A stretch of DNA of 64,000 nt from Ruminococcus flavefaciens ATCC 19208 (GTDB lineage: Bacteria > Bacillota > Clostridia > Oscillospirales > Ruminococcaceae). This document shows positions 35,942 to 44,524 of the stretch, piece by piece. The notes below the pieces were generated by a model. It saw nothing but the letters and a program-made list of their open reading frames with translations. It did no database searches and was not told the origin of the DNA. The stretch covers positions 78,121-142,120 of the forward strand of contig NZ_JAEF01000017.1 of NCBI RefSeq assembly GCF_000518765.1, given 5' to 3'. Positions within the stretch are counted from its first letter, which is position 1. Every line of letters begins with the position of its first letter. The translations under genes and the position numbers were made by a program.

Positions 35942-37366
35942 ATGAACTGGAAAAAACTTTTATGTGAGAAGCGCAGGAGAAGCTATTCAACTACTTCTGT
36001 CAGTACGGATACAAGAAATGAGTTTCAGCGTGATTATCACAGGATAATCGGAAGTGCATCTTTCAGACGCTTACAGGACAAGACACAGGTCTTTCCCCTT
36101 GACAGGGGAGACTTTGTCCGTACTCGTCTTACTCATTCTCTTGAGGTATCATCCTTTGCAAAGTCTCTCGGACAGATGATATTCCGCAATATAATGCAAT
36201 ACGGAAAGGATAAAGACCTGACATTTGAGGATATAGACAAGATATGCAGTGTACTTGAATGTGCGGGACTTATCCATGATATCGGCAATCCTCCCTTCGG
36301 ACATTTCGGCGAAGACTATGTACGTGACTGGTTCAGGAAAAATCTGAATAAGCTTGAATACAAAGGCAAGAAAATTGATGAGCTTCTTGCCCCTCAGATG
36401 CTTAACGACTTTTACCACTTCGAGGGTAATGCACAGGCGTTGAGACTGCTGACAAAACTGCATTTCCTTGTTGATGAAAACGGCATGAATCTGACTTATA
36501 CTCTGCTGAATACTATCATAAAGTATCCCGTACCGTCTACGGAGATAAATAAAAAAAGCGGAAACATCAAGGACAAGAAAATGGGCTATTATTATGCTGA
36601 TAAGGATATATTCGAGGACATAGTCAACAGCACGGGTGCTGTAAACTGTCGTCACCCTCTTGCATTCATACTTGAAGCGGCTGATGACATTGCATACAAG
36701 ACCGCTGATATGGAGGACGCTGTAAAAAAGGGCTTTGTGAGATATGAGCAGCTGCTGAACGACCTTAAAAACAGATATATAGACAGATGTGCAGATGCTT
36801 CCGAGCGTAAGGAATACGCAAAGGCTGTAAATAAGCTTGAGGATTATTATGCACAGGCTTGCGAAAAGAAGCTTTCATCACCCGAGCAGAACGCTGTTCA
36901 GCGCTGGATAATCTATGTGCAGGGCGTTCTTTTAAAATGTGCAGCTTTCGGATTTACAAGCAATTATAATGAGATAATGGAAGGAAGCTTTCCAAAGGAG
37001 CTCCTTGCAGTATCACACGGAAATGCACTTGCATACGCACTTGGCGATATGGCTTGCCGTTATGTTTTTCAGTCCAAGGAGATATATAAGCTGGAAATAG
37101 CCGCAGGGGAGATATATGAATTTCTCCTGAGCAAGCTTGCCAATGCGGCTGTACTCTATGATACAGAGCTTGAAAGCTCAGCTATTGAGCAGCGCATAAT
37201 GAAGCTTGTCTCCGAGAACTATATACGGGCTTACAAAATAAGCTCAGAGGGGAAGCAGGAGAATGAAAAGCTGTATTTAAGGCTTATGCTTGTAACTGAC
37301 TTTATCTGCGGAATGACAGACGGCTATGCACAAAAACTTTACAGGGAGCTGAGCGGAATTGAGTGA
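35942..37366 (+). CDS. dgt: Deoxyguanosinetriphosphate triphosphohydrolase-like protein
   Basis: 474 aa HD-domain enzyme expected to hydrolyse dNTPs to nucleoside and triphosphate. RLTHSLEVS (H), CAGLIHDIGNPPFGHFGE (HD) and HPLAFILEAADDIAYKTADMED (D) supply the metal site. Start ATG 35942 with GGAG 8 nt upstream, immediately after the sfsA stop. The 3' end overlaps the channel gene by 8 nt. Confidence 0.93.
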   Translation: MNWKKLLCEKRRRSYSTTSVSTDTRNEFQRDYHRIIGSASFRRLQDKTQVFPLDRGDFVRTRLTHSLEVSSFAKSLGQMIFRNIMQYGKDKDLTFEDIDKICSVLECAGLIHDIGNPPFGHFGEDYVRDWFRKNLNKLEYKGKKIDELLAPQMLNDFYHFEGNAQALRLLTKLHFLVDENGMNLTYTLLNTIIKYPVPSTEINKKSGNIKDKKMGYYYADKDIFEDIVNSTGAVNCRHPLAFILEAADDIAYKTADMEDAVKKGFVRYEQLLNDLKNRYIDRCADASERKEYAKAVNKLEDYYAQACEKKLSSPEQNAVQRWIIYVQGVLLKCAAFGFTSNYNEIMEGSFPKELLAVSHGNALAYALGDMACRYVFQSKEIYKLEIAAGEIYEFLLSKLANAAVLYDTELESSAIEQRIMKLVSENYIRAYKISSEGKQENEKLYLRLMLVTDFICGMTDGYAQKLYRELSGIE

Positions 37367-38339
37367 AGTTAAGAATAATAAGCTTAAAAAGCGTATTTTT
37401 GATATTATTCAGATCGGAAACAAGTATGATTTCCCAAGCAGAGCGTTTGACTTCCTTATAGTAACGGTTATTATTCTGAATATACTTACTGTTTTTCTCT
37501 CTACCTTTGATCAGCTTGAAAGATTCAGCGTTTTATTTACTGTCATTGAGTTATCAACTATGGCGATCTTTTGTTTTGAATATGTACTCAGAATATGGAC
37601 AGCTGATCTGCTTTATCCCAAGCTTGGCAAATTCAAGGCAAGAATGAGGTTCCTTGTATCTTTTGACGGCGTAATTGACTTGCTTACTATACTGCCATTC
37701 TTCTTCCTTGATGGCTTTATCGTATTCAGAATGCTGAGAGTTGTCAGAATATTTCATCTTTTCAGAGTCAATGCACATTATGACTCGTTCCATGTTATTA
37801 CAACAGTACTGATCGAGAAGAAAAATCAGATCTTTTCATCTGTTTTTATTATTATCGTGCTGATGCTTGCATCGTCGCTGGGTATATACAGTGTGGAGCA
37901 CGAGGCACAGCCCGAAGTTTTCAGCAATGCGTTTTCGGGCATATGGTGGAGCGTTTCAACACTTCTTACCGTTGGATACGGCGATATCTATCCGGTAACT
38001 GTCATAGGCAAGCTTATAGGAATATGTATAGCTTTCCTCGGCGTAGGAGTAGTTGCTATCCCGACTGGTATCATTAGTGCAGGTTTTGTGGAGCAGTACA
38101 CCAAAAATCAGCAGTCAGATGTTAGATTTCCTGATATCAAGGAAGTTGGAGAGATACTTGTTGACCGAAAAAGCGGCTTCTCCGGAATAAGTGTATTGGA
38201 TATAAGAGAGAAATATAATCTAAGCATACACGTTATTTTAAGAGGTGAGCTTACTATAGTTCCTGTTGATAATGTAAAGATAAAGATAAATGATATACTT
38301 ATTGTTAAGAGTGAAAAGATAGAAAAGGCAAAAAAATAA
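37359..38339 (+). CDS. Voltage-gated K+ channel with TrkA-C domain
   Basis: 326 aa starting at TTG 37359 after AGGGAG. Six membrane helices: an S4-like voltage sensor FRMLRVVRIFHLFRV with regularly spaced Arg, then a pore helix with selectivity filter TVGYGDIYP, then S6. The C-terminal 70 residues are a TrkA-C (RCK-C) fold that may bind a nucleotide ligand such as c-di-AMP. Operon end with sfsA and dgt. Confidence 0.92.
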   Translation: MSEVKNNKLKKRIFDIIQIGNKYDFPSRAFDFLIVTVIILNILTVFLSTFDQLERFSVLFTVIELSTMAIFCFEYVLRIWTADLLYPKLGKFKARMRFLVSFDGVIDLLTILPFFFLDGFIVFRMLRVVRIFHLFRVNAHYDSFHVITTVLIEKKNQIFSSVFIIIVLMLASSLGIYSVEHEAQPEVFSNAFSGIWWSVSTLLTVGYGDIYPVTVIGKLIGICIAFLGVGVVAIPTGIISAGFVEQYTKNQQSDVRFPDIKEVGEILVDRKSGFSGISVLDIREKYNLSIHVILRGELTIVPVDNVKIKINDILIVKSEKIEKAKK

Positions 38340-38356
38340 TATAAAATATAAAAAAC

Positions 38357-38396
38357 AGAGCGTTATTTGTATTCTTTTAACAGATAACGCTCTTTC
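38357..38396 (+). terminator. Terminator of the K+ channel operon
   Basis: 10-bp stem AGAGCGTTAT/ATAACGCTCT with 17-nt loop and TTT tail, directly followed by the next promoter. Confidence 0.75.
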
Positions 38397-38399
38397 ATA

Positions 38400-38428
38400 T
38401 TGACATGGTTGGATATAAGTGCTATAAT
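38400..38428 (+). promoter_or_regulatory. Consensus promoter with no downstream protein gene
   Basis: TTGACA (38400-38405), 17 nt, TATAAT (38423-38428) on plus. The next gene is on the other strand, so it most simply drives the candidate RNA below. Confidence 0.8.
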
Positions 38429-38434
38429 TATATT

Positions 38435-38560
38435 GCAAGAATAATTGGGTTATTATTTGAGCAAAGCCGACGTTGATATCTGCACATGATCAGCTGAGGC
38501 ATTTTCTTTGTAATGGACAGATCAGAAAAGCTGTATTCTTAGGCGAATACAGCTTTTGTC
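38435..38560 (+). ncRNA. Candidate small structured RNA, about 125 nt
   Basis: A perfect sigma-A promoter is followed by about 125 nt ending in a strong hairpin. No ORF with a ribosome-binding site is present; the longest reading frames are about 10 codons. A first helix GUUGAU/AUCAGC with an 11-nt loop (near 38473-38495) is enclosed by GCC/GGC with a symmetrical internal loop. The 3' hairpin pairs AAAAGCUGUAUUC with GAAUACAGCUUUU, and an outer arm AAUGGAC pairs with GUCCAUU. I do not recognise a known RNA family. The hairpin may also serve the convergent DUF3877 gene. Confidence 0.45.
38526..38557. terminator. Bidirectional terminator
   Basis: 13-bp stem AAAAGCTGTATTC/GAATACAGCTTTT with a 6-nt loop, closing the candidate RNA on plus and the DUF3877 gene on minus. 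Confidence 0.8.
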
Positions 38561-38564
38561 CATT

Positions 38565-39107
38565 TCAGAAGCCAAGTTCTTCGTAGTCCTCGCGGATAAA
38601 TCTGTGATATGACGCATGGATACTTCCGTCTATTTCCTCTTCCTCTGATATACAGTAGTAATACTCATCGGGTATCATATCGGTAAAATAGACAAGATAA
38701 CGGAATTCTTCATTGTTGATCTCGGTTATGGAAACATTCTCGGAAGCTTCTCGGAATATATCAAGTATTTTTTCTGTATCGGCATGACACCTGACTGATT
38801 CCACAAGCTTTTCCATAAAGCCATAGCCGTCGCTCTGAGCGTTAACATAAGCTGTTCCCTCAACAGGTATAGTTATGCAGAAACTGTTTTTTGTACTGTG
38901 AAAAGAGAGTTTTCCAAGCTTTTGTGCCACACTGTCAGCAAAGCTTTCCAGGAGCTGCGGCAGTTTCTCAGAGTCGTTTATGCCCATAAGATGACATAAT
39001 GAGGAATTTATATAGTTAAGGCTCATGGGACGGTGATCGTAACCGAGTTTCAGCTGAGCTTCGTAAATATTATCGCATATGTTCTTTTCAAGTCTTTCAA
39101 AAGTCAT
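38565..39107 (-). CDS. DUF3877-like protein of unknown function
   Basis: 180 aa, soluble, with no signal peptide or membrane helix. MTFERLEKN at the N-terminus and the overall acidic composition with an SEEEEIDGS stretch fit the clostridial DUF3877 family as I remember it; there is no catalytic motif I can name. GGAGG lies 8 nt before the ATG at 39107, which decides the start over an upstream in-frame ATG at 39137. It has its own promoter and is monocistronic. Confidence 0.65.
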   Translation of the reverse strand: MTFERLEKNICDNIYEAQLKLGYDHRPMSLNYINSSLCHLMGINDSEKLPQLLESFADSVAQKLGKLSFHSTKNSFCITIPVEGTAYVNAQSDGYGFMEKLVESVRCHADTEKILDIFREASENVSITEINNEEFRYLVYFTDMIPDEYYYCISEEEEIDGSIHASYHRFIREDYEELGF

Positions 39108-39127
39108 AGATATTACCTCCATTGATA

Positions 39128-39156
39128 AGTATAACATATATTTTATAATAAATCAA
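39128..39156 (-). promoter_or_regulatory. Promoter of the DUF3877 gene
   Basis: On minus: TTGATT (39151-39156), 17 nt, TATACT (39128-39133). Confidence 0.8.
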
Positions 39157-39160
39157 CGTA

Positions 39161-39190
39161 AAAGAAACGGTCTCATTCGAGACCGTTTTT
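39161..39190 (-). terminator. Terminator of the ABC exporter operon
   Basis: 10-bp stem AAACGGTCTC/GAGACCGTTT with ATTC loop; on minus it is followed by a T-rich tract. Confidence 0.85.
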
Positions 39191-39192
39191 GT

Positions 39193-41046
39193 TTATGCAC
39201 TTTCAAACTGTGAGTTGTATAGCTGAGAGTAGAAGCCGTTTTTCGACAGCAGCTCTTCGTGACTGCCCTGTTCGATAATATCGCCGTCCTTCATAACAAG
39301 TATGATATCGGCATTTTTTATAGTTGAAAGGCGGTGAGCGATGATAAAGCTTGTTCTGCCGTTCATAAGGCGGTCCATAGCATCCTGTATCAGTATCTCG
39401 GTTCGTGTATCAACGGAAGAAGTAGCTTCATCGAGTATCATAACCTTAGAGTCTGAAAGGATAGCTCTTGCAATAGTAAGGAGCTGTTTTTGTCCCTGAG
39501 ATACGTTGCTTGCGTCCTCATTCAGTACCATATCATAGCCATTTGGAAGCGACTTGATGAAATGGTGAGCGTGAGCGGCTTTAGCAGCAGCAATGACCTC
39601 TTCATCTGTGGCATCAAGTCTGCCGTAGCGGATATTTTCCATGATAGTGCCGTTGAAGAGCCATGTGTCCTGAAGTACCATGCCAAAGCTCTTTCTCAGC
39701 TCATAACGAGGTATCCTGCGTATATCAGTTCCGTCGAGAGAGATGGTACCGCCGTTTACGTCATAGAAACGCATCAGCAGCTTTACCATAGTAGTTTTTC
39801 CTGCACCTGTAGGTCCGACAATTGCTATCTTCTGACCTGCCTTGATATCTGCACTGAAATCGTCAATGATTATCTTATCCTTGTTATAGCCAAATGAAAC
39901 ATGGTCGAAGCTTACGTCGCCGACTATATTTTCAGGTATAACTGCATCAGCAGGTATCTGTTCCTCTTCCTCTTCTTCAAGGAATTCAAATACTCTTTCA
40001 GCAGCCGCAGTCATGGACTGTACCTGATTGATGACCTGAGCTATCTGCTGTATGGGCTGGGTGAACTGCTTAACATACTGTATGAATGCCTGTATATCAC
40101 CGATACCGATAACACCCTTGATAGCGAGGAGTCCGCCAGAAATAGCAACTCCTGCATAGCCGAGGTTTCCGACGAACTGCATTATAGGCATCATTATACC
40201 CGATATGAATTGTGACTTCCATGCTGATTTATAGAGTACATTGTTTGTATTGCAGAAATCCTTCAGTGTTTCTTCTTCCTTGTTGAAAGCCTGAACTACT
40301 GTGTGTCCGCTGTAGGTCTCTTCAACAAGACCGTTGATATGTCCGAGATATTCCTGCTGAGTGCGGAAATGCTTCTGAGACTTCTTTATGACAAACGAGA
40401 GAAGAACAGCTGATATTGGGAGTATCACTATTGATATGAGAGTCATAAGCGGTGATATTGAAAGCATCATTATCAGTGTGCCCACAAGAGTTGCAACAGA
40501 TGTGATTATCTGTGTGATACTCTGATTAAGTGTTGTACCCATAGTATCTACATCGTTTGTGATACGTGAGAGCACCTCGCCGTATGTTCGGCTTTCAAAA
40601 TATCCCATTGGCATACGTGCTATCTTCTCGGATATGTCCTTTCTAAGTCTGTAGGATATCTTCTGCGATATTCCTGTCATTATCCAGCCCTGTACGAAGC
40701 TTACGACTGAACTGAAAATATAGAGTCCGAGTGTAAAGAGGAGTATCTTACCGATGTATCCGAAGTCGATGCCGCCTGTGCCGGCAATCTTGCTCATGAG
40801 CCCGTCAAATAGGGCGTTTGTGGCTTTCGCCATTATCTTAGGACCTGCAACTGAGAATATGGTTGCAACAGCGGCAAGTATCATAACTATGAAAATCGCT
40901 ATTTTGTAAGCTCCGAGATAGGATATGAGCTTTTTTATCGACCCCTTGAAGTTCTTGGGCTTTTCGCCGGGAGCAAATCTGCCGCCTCCGCCCATGTGTC
41001 CGTGTGGACGCTGTACAGGCATACTGCTTTTATTATTTTCACTCAT
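39193..41046 (-). CDS. ABC exporter half-transporter, catalytic-site subunit
   Basis: 617 aa: a glycine/His-rich N-terminal tail, six membrane helices, then an ATPase with Walker A GPTGAGKTT, signature VSQGQKQ (non-standard Q for G) and Walker B MILDEATSSVD with the catalytic Glu. Start ATG 41046 with GGAGG upstream. It overlaps the preceding half-transporter gene by 8 nt. Together they should form a heterodimeric type IV exporter (TM287/288 or LmrCD-like), exporting drugs or lipids/peptides. Confidence 0.92.
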   Translation of the reverse strand: MSENNKSSMPVQRPHGHMGGGGRFAPGEKPKNFKGSIKKLISYLGAYKIAIFIVMILAAVATIFSVAGPKIMAKATNALFDGLMSKIAGTGGIDFGYIGKILLFTLGLYIFSSVVSFVQGWIMTGISQKISYRLRKDISEKIARMPMGYFESRTYGEVLSRITNDVDTMGTTLNQSITQIITSVATLVGTLIMMLSISPLMTLISIVILPISAVLLSFVIKKSQKHFRTQQEYLGHINGLVEETYSGHTVVQAFNKEEETLKDFCNTNNVLYKSAWKSQFISGIMMPIMQFVGNLGYAGVAISGGLLAIKGVIGIGDIQAFIQYVKQFTQPIQQIAQVINQVQSMTAAAERVFEFLEEEEEEQIPADAVIPENIVGDVSFDHVSFGYNKDKIIIDDFSADIKAGQKIAIVGPTGAGKTTMVKLLMRFYDVNGGTISLDGTDIRRIPRYELRKSFGMVLQDTWLFNGTIMENIRYGRLDATDEEVIAAAKAAHAHHFIKSLPNGYDMVLNEDASNVSQGQKQLLTIARAILSDSKVMILDEATSSVDTRTEILIQDAMDRLMNGRTSFIIAHRLSTIKNADIILVMKDGDIIEQGSHEELLSKNGFYSQLYNSQFESA

Positions 41047-43360
41047 TATCCTCACCTCCCACGCTCTTTTTCAGTTCTTCCTCGGACAGCTGAGAGCCTG
41101 CTATCTGCTTGTAGGTCTCACAGGACTTTATAAGCTCTTTGTGAGTGCCCTTGCCGACTATCCTGCCTTCATCGAGAACGATTATCTGATCTGCGTTCAT
41201 GATAGTGCTGATACGCTGAGCGACTATGATGACTACGGAATTTTTAACGTATTTCTCAAGCTCTTTTCTGAGAGCTGCATCAGTTTTCATATCGAGAGCA
41301 GAGAAGCTGTCATCGAAAATGTATATCTCAGGTGACTTTACTATAGCTCTTGCAATGGCAAGACGCTGCTTCTGACCGCCCGAAACATTGCTTCCTCCCT
41401 GTGAGATAGGTCTTTCAAATCCGTTTTCATCAGTTGAGATAAATTCCATAGCCTGAGCTATCTGAGCTGCCTTTTCAAGCTCTTCATCTGAAGCATCTGG
41501 CTTGCCGAATTTAAGGTTAGAGCTTATAGTGCCCGAGAAAAGCACACCCTTTTGCGGTACAAGACCAATCCTGCTTCTGAGGTCGGATTTGCTCAGTTCA
41601 CGGACATCTACACCGTCAACGGTGATACTTCCTTCAGAGACATCGTAAAAACGGGGGATAAGATTTATGAGAGTGGTTTTTCCACAGCCCGTACTGCCTA
41701 TGATAGCAGTTGTTTTGCCTGATTCTGCTGTAAAGCTTATATTGCTTACCGCGTTGTCGTCGGCATTTGGATACTTGAATGAAACGTTATTGAAGCAGAC
41801 TGTTCCCGTAGGATATGTAATTGTCTTGGGGGCTGAGGGTTCAAGTACAGTTGTATCTGTTTTGAGTACCTCATCTATTCTGTCTGCTGCAACTCCTGCA
41901 CGTGGCAGTATAACTGACATGACCGTAAGCATGAGAAATGACATGACTATCTGTATTGAGTAGCTGATGAACGCTGTCATTGCACCTACCTGAAGATCAC
42001 CTGTGTCTATCCTGTGAGCCGATACCCATACGATAGTAAGCGAAACTCCGTACATTACCAGCATCATACCCGGCAGCATGAAGGTCATTACCCTGTTGGT
42101 GAAAAGCTGTGTCTTCATAAGCTCGGTATTTGCCTTGTCGAAGCGCTTTTCCTCTTCCTTTTCACGTCCGAAGGCTCTTATAACGCTGAGACCTGTAAGT
42201 ATCTCACGGGATATTAGATTAAGTCCGTCCAAAAGCTTCTGCATGATCTTGAATTTCGGAAGCGCTATTATCATAAGGACAAGTACAAGCATAAGTATAA
42301 CAGAAACAGCAGCAATTATTATCCAGCCCATATGTGCGCCTGTATTAAGTACCTTTATAACGCCGCCGATACCGAGTATAGGGGCATACATAAGAACTCT
42401 TAACAGTACTGCCGTTACGTTTTGTATTTGCTGAACATCGTTTGTGCTTCTTGTTATGAGTGAGGCTGTTGAGAATTTGTCTATCTCTGTATTTGAGTAG
42501 CTGATGACCTTAGTGAATATCTTTTCGCGCAGGTCACGGCCTATGCCGGCACCTGTTCGTGCAGCGAAATAGCCTGCTCCCATTGAAGCAGCGAGCATCA
42601 GAACAGCCATGCATAGCATTTTCAGTCCCTGTAACCACAGGTATTTCTTCTGTATGCCGTCTACGTCCACTCCAGCGGCTTTGTCGGCAGAAATAGCATA
42701 GGAGATACCCATTGATTTCATGGTATTGCTGCCCACTTTAGATACTGTATCTTCGAGCTGACTGCGTAGAGTTGAAATCTGTTCTGCATCAAGCTGACCG
42801 TTATTTATAAGTCCGAGCATAATGGGACGCATATCCACATAGGTGATGAGAACGCCATTTTCGTCCTTGGCTTCATGCGTTTTGAGGTCAAGGTGCATAT
42901 ACTCGCTTATTTCGTCAAGAGTGAGTTTTTCAATATCAAGCTCATCGGGAGACTGCTGAGGAGCCTTCTCCATTGATGCTTTCAGATTAGCTTTGAATTT
43001 CTCTTCACTCATATTGCCTGTCTGCTGAGTCAGGGCAACAGGTATAAGAAATTTTTCGGTGGAGTTTTCAAGCTCCTTATCAGAAGCATTTCTCTCGTAA
43101 ATATCACCGTTCTTAGAGTAAAGGCTTTCCCATTCCTGTTTCTCATTTTCTGTCATGTACAGAGTTGAATAAAGCATATCTTCCAATGTCATTTTCTCTG
43201 GAAGGATATACTCAACACCGTGATTCTGGATACCGATGTCTATCATATCTGAGGTGTACTGCGGAAGTGAAAGGTCACAGTATGCCTGTACTCCGAGGAA
43301 CACCAGTATGATAAGTACGATATGCCAGTATGGTGCCATATTCAGGATTATTCTTTTCAT
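41039..43360 (-). CDS. ABC exporter half-transporter, degenerate-site subunit with large outer insertion
   Basis: 773 aa. Canonical signature VSGGQKQR but Walker B reads IYIFDDSFSALD, with Asp replacing the catalytic Glu, as in the degenerate site of heterodimeric exporters. Between TM1 (residues 14-30) and TM2 (about 240) is a polar insertion of about 200 residues, larger than in most family members and expected outside the cell. AAGGAGG precedes the ATG. First gene of the pair. Confidence 0.92.
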   Translation of the reverse strand: MKRIILNMAPYWHIVLIILVFLGVQAYCDLSLPQYTSDMIDIGIQNHGVEYILPEKMTLEDMLYSTLYMTENEKQEWESLYSKNGDIYERNASDKELENSTEKFLIPVALTQQTGNMSEEKFKANLKASMEKAPQQSPDELDIEKLTLDEISEYMHLDLKTHEAKDENGVLITYVDMRPIMLGLINNGQLDAEQISTLRSQLEDTVSKVGSNTMKSMGISYAISADKAAGVDVDGIQKKYLWLQGLKMLCMAVLMLAASMGAGYFAARTGAGIGRDLREKIFTKVISYSNTEIDKFSTASLITRSTNDVQQIQNVTAVLLRVLMYAPILGIGGVIKVLNTGAHMGWIIIAAVSVILMLVLVLMIIALPKFKIMQKLLDGLNLISREILTGLSVIRAFGREKEEEKRFDKANTELMKTQLFTNRVMTFMLPGMMLVMYGVSLTIVWVSAHRIDTGDLQVGAMTAFISYSIQIVMSFLMLTVMSVILPRAGVAADRIDEVLKTDTTVLEPSAPKTITYPTGTVCFNNVSFKYPNADDNAVSNISFTAESGKTTAIIGSTGCGKTTLINLIPRFYDVSEGSITVDGVDVRELSKSDLRSRIGLVPQKGVLFSGTISSNLKFGKPDASDEELEKAAQIAQAMEFISTDENGFERPISQGGSNVSGGQKQRLAIARAIVKSPEIYIFDDSFSALDMKTDAALRKELEKYVKNSVVIIVAQRISTIMNADQIIVLDEGRIVGKGTHKELIKSCETYKQIAGSQLSEEELKKSVGGEDNE

Positions 43361-43391
43361 TTTATCCTCCTTGTCTGATGTATCAGCGATT

Positions 43392-43420
43392 ATTATACAT
43401 TAATAATATATAAAAGTCAA
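43392..43420 (-). promoter_or_regulatory. Promoter of the ABC exporter pair
   Basis: On minus: TTGACT (43415-43420), 17 nt, TATAAT (43392-43397). Confidence 0.85.
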
Positions 43421-43456
43421 GTGAAAAAATTACCTTATCTGTGGGTGCAGCAGAGT

Positions 43457-44326
43457 TTATTCGAGTATATCATTTAGCTTTTCATAGTTGTTTTTTACGC
43501 CGTCATCAAGGTCAAGGGCTATTTTCTCTTCTGCCAGTATATGCAGCCGCTGTATAAAGCCTTCCATTTCAGTTATAAGTGCCTGTGTTCGGCTTATGTT
43601 TCTTCGTATGGCTGTTTTTTCACTGCCGTTGGAGAGTCTGTGCTGCGTATTTTGAGCTGATAGTCTGCTTTTTAACTGTTCAAAATAGGGGAGCGCGTAT
43701 TTTTTCTCCAGTACCGACAGTGTATCGGGTGTGTAGCGGTGAATATACATTATTGCTTTAAAAGCTTTTTTGCTTCCCGATGTGAACTGCCAGTATATCG
43801 GGCGCTTTCGGTATACCTTACAATGCTCCTTAAAAAAGCTTTTTCTCAGATAGTCATATAGCACTTCATGGGCATCGCCGCTGCCGCCGAGAGCTACAGC
43901 GATATAGGAAAGGTTTTCGTTAAGAGTATCCTGTCCGTAAGCTTTTTCGATGAAGCTTATGACAGCAGCCGTCAGACCGCTGTCGGAACTGTTTACAGTC
44001 ATAATATTGTCGGTGCAGGGGATAATAGTGGAATATGCAGAGGAGTCCCAGCTTCCCCCTGCGTAGCAAAGGCCGTCACGGTCAAGTGAATAGCGCCCGA
44101 AGATACAGCCTACTGCATAGCTTATAAGGCTTTTTATTTCTCTTTGCAGTTCAGCACGGCGCACAGTAACGTCCTCATCATTTACATCAGGTGTGAGCTC
44201 CTTTTCAAGACCGTATGCGGAGATAAAAAATTTATTGATCTTTTCTTCGTTTTTTTTAAGTCTGGTGAAACGCTCGTCGCAAAGCTTTTCCCATTCTTTA
44301 AATTTATCTGATATCAGTTTTGACAT
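43457..44326 (-). CDS. Free-standing C-terminal domain of BREX methyltransferase PglX
   Basis: 289 aa. It matches the C-terminal part of type 1 BREX PglX (a ~1200-aa adenine methyltransferase), with recognisable segments YGLEKELTPDV, ISYAVGCIFGRYSLD, FKEHCKVYRKRPIYWQF, FKAIMYIHRYTPDT and a terminal DLDDGVKNNYEKLNDIL. No methyltransferase motifs (NPPY) occur and no BREX genes (brxA-C, pglZ, brxL) are in the window. It has its own promoter and an AGGAGC ribosome-binding site and is uninterrupted, so it looks expressed rather than decayed. It may have been co-opted, or be what is left of a lost defence system. Confidence 0.8.
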   Translation of the reverse strand: MSKLISDKFKEWEKLCDERFTRLKKNEEKINKFFISAYGLEKELTPDVNDEDVTVRRAELQREIKSLISYAVGCIFGRYSLDRDGLCYAGGSWDSSAYSTIIPCTDNIMTVNSSDSGLTAAVISFIEKAYGQDTLNENLSYIAVALGGSGDAHEVLYDYLRKSFFKEHCKVYRKRPIYWQFTSGSKKAFKAIMYIHRYTPDTLSVLEKKYALPYFEQLKSRLSAQNTQHRLSNGSEKTAIRRNISRTQALITEMEGFIQRLHILAEEKIALDLDDGVKNNYEKLNDILE

Positions 44327-44352
44327 GATATTGCTCCTGTTTTTTTGTTACA

Positions 44353-44381
44353 ATTATAACATACTTTTACGGATAAATCAA
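44353..44381 (-). promoter_or_regulatory. Promoter of the PglX-C-like gene
   Basis: On minus: TTGATT (44376-44381), 17 nt, TATAAT (44353-44358). Confidence 0.85.
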
Positions 44382-44434
44382 TGTTAACAAGGTAAACAAC
44401 TGAATAAAAAATGAAAATTAACATATGATCACAA

Positions 44435-44463
44435 TTGACAACAGAAGTATTTGGAGTTATAAT
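44435..44463 (+). promoter_or_regulatory. Promoter of the two-component operon
   Basis: TTGACA (44435-44440), 17 nt, TATAAT (44458-44463). Confidence 0.9.
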
Positions 44464-44470
44464 AAAACAG

Positions 44471-44488
44471 TTGATAAAAAGTTGATTT
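44471..44488 (+). promoter_or_regulatory. Direct-repeat operator candidate at the response-regulator start site
   Basis: GTTGAT-AAAAA-GTTGAT: two hexamers 11 nt apart, the usual phasing for OmpR-family regulators. It covers the start site just after the -10, a place suited to autorepression. A 13-nt core GATAAAAAGTTGA recurs upstream of the ABC genes at 46337. Confidence 0.55.
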
Positions 44489-44524
44489 TTCGGTTTTAGA
44501 ATAATACGGAAAGGAGCGGAAAAT

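Noticed and set aside
38461..38493. 10-codon frame TTG-AGC-AAA... within the candidate RNA
   Set aside because: No ribosome-binding site and a rare start codon; the paired regions are better explained as RNA structure.
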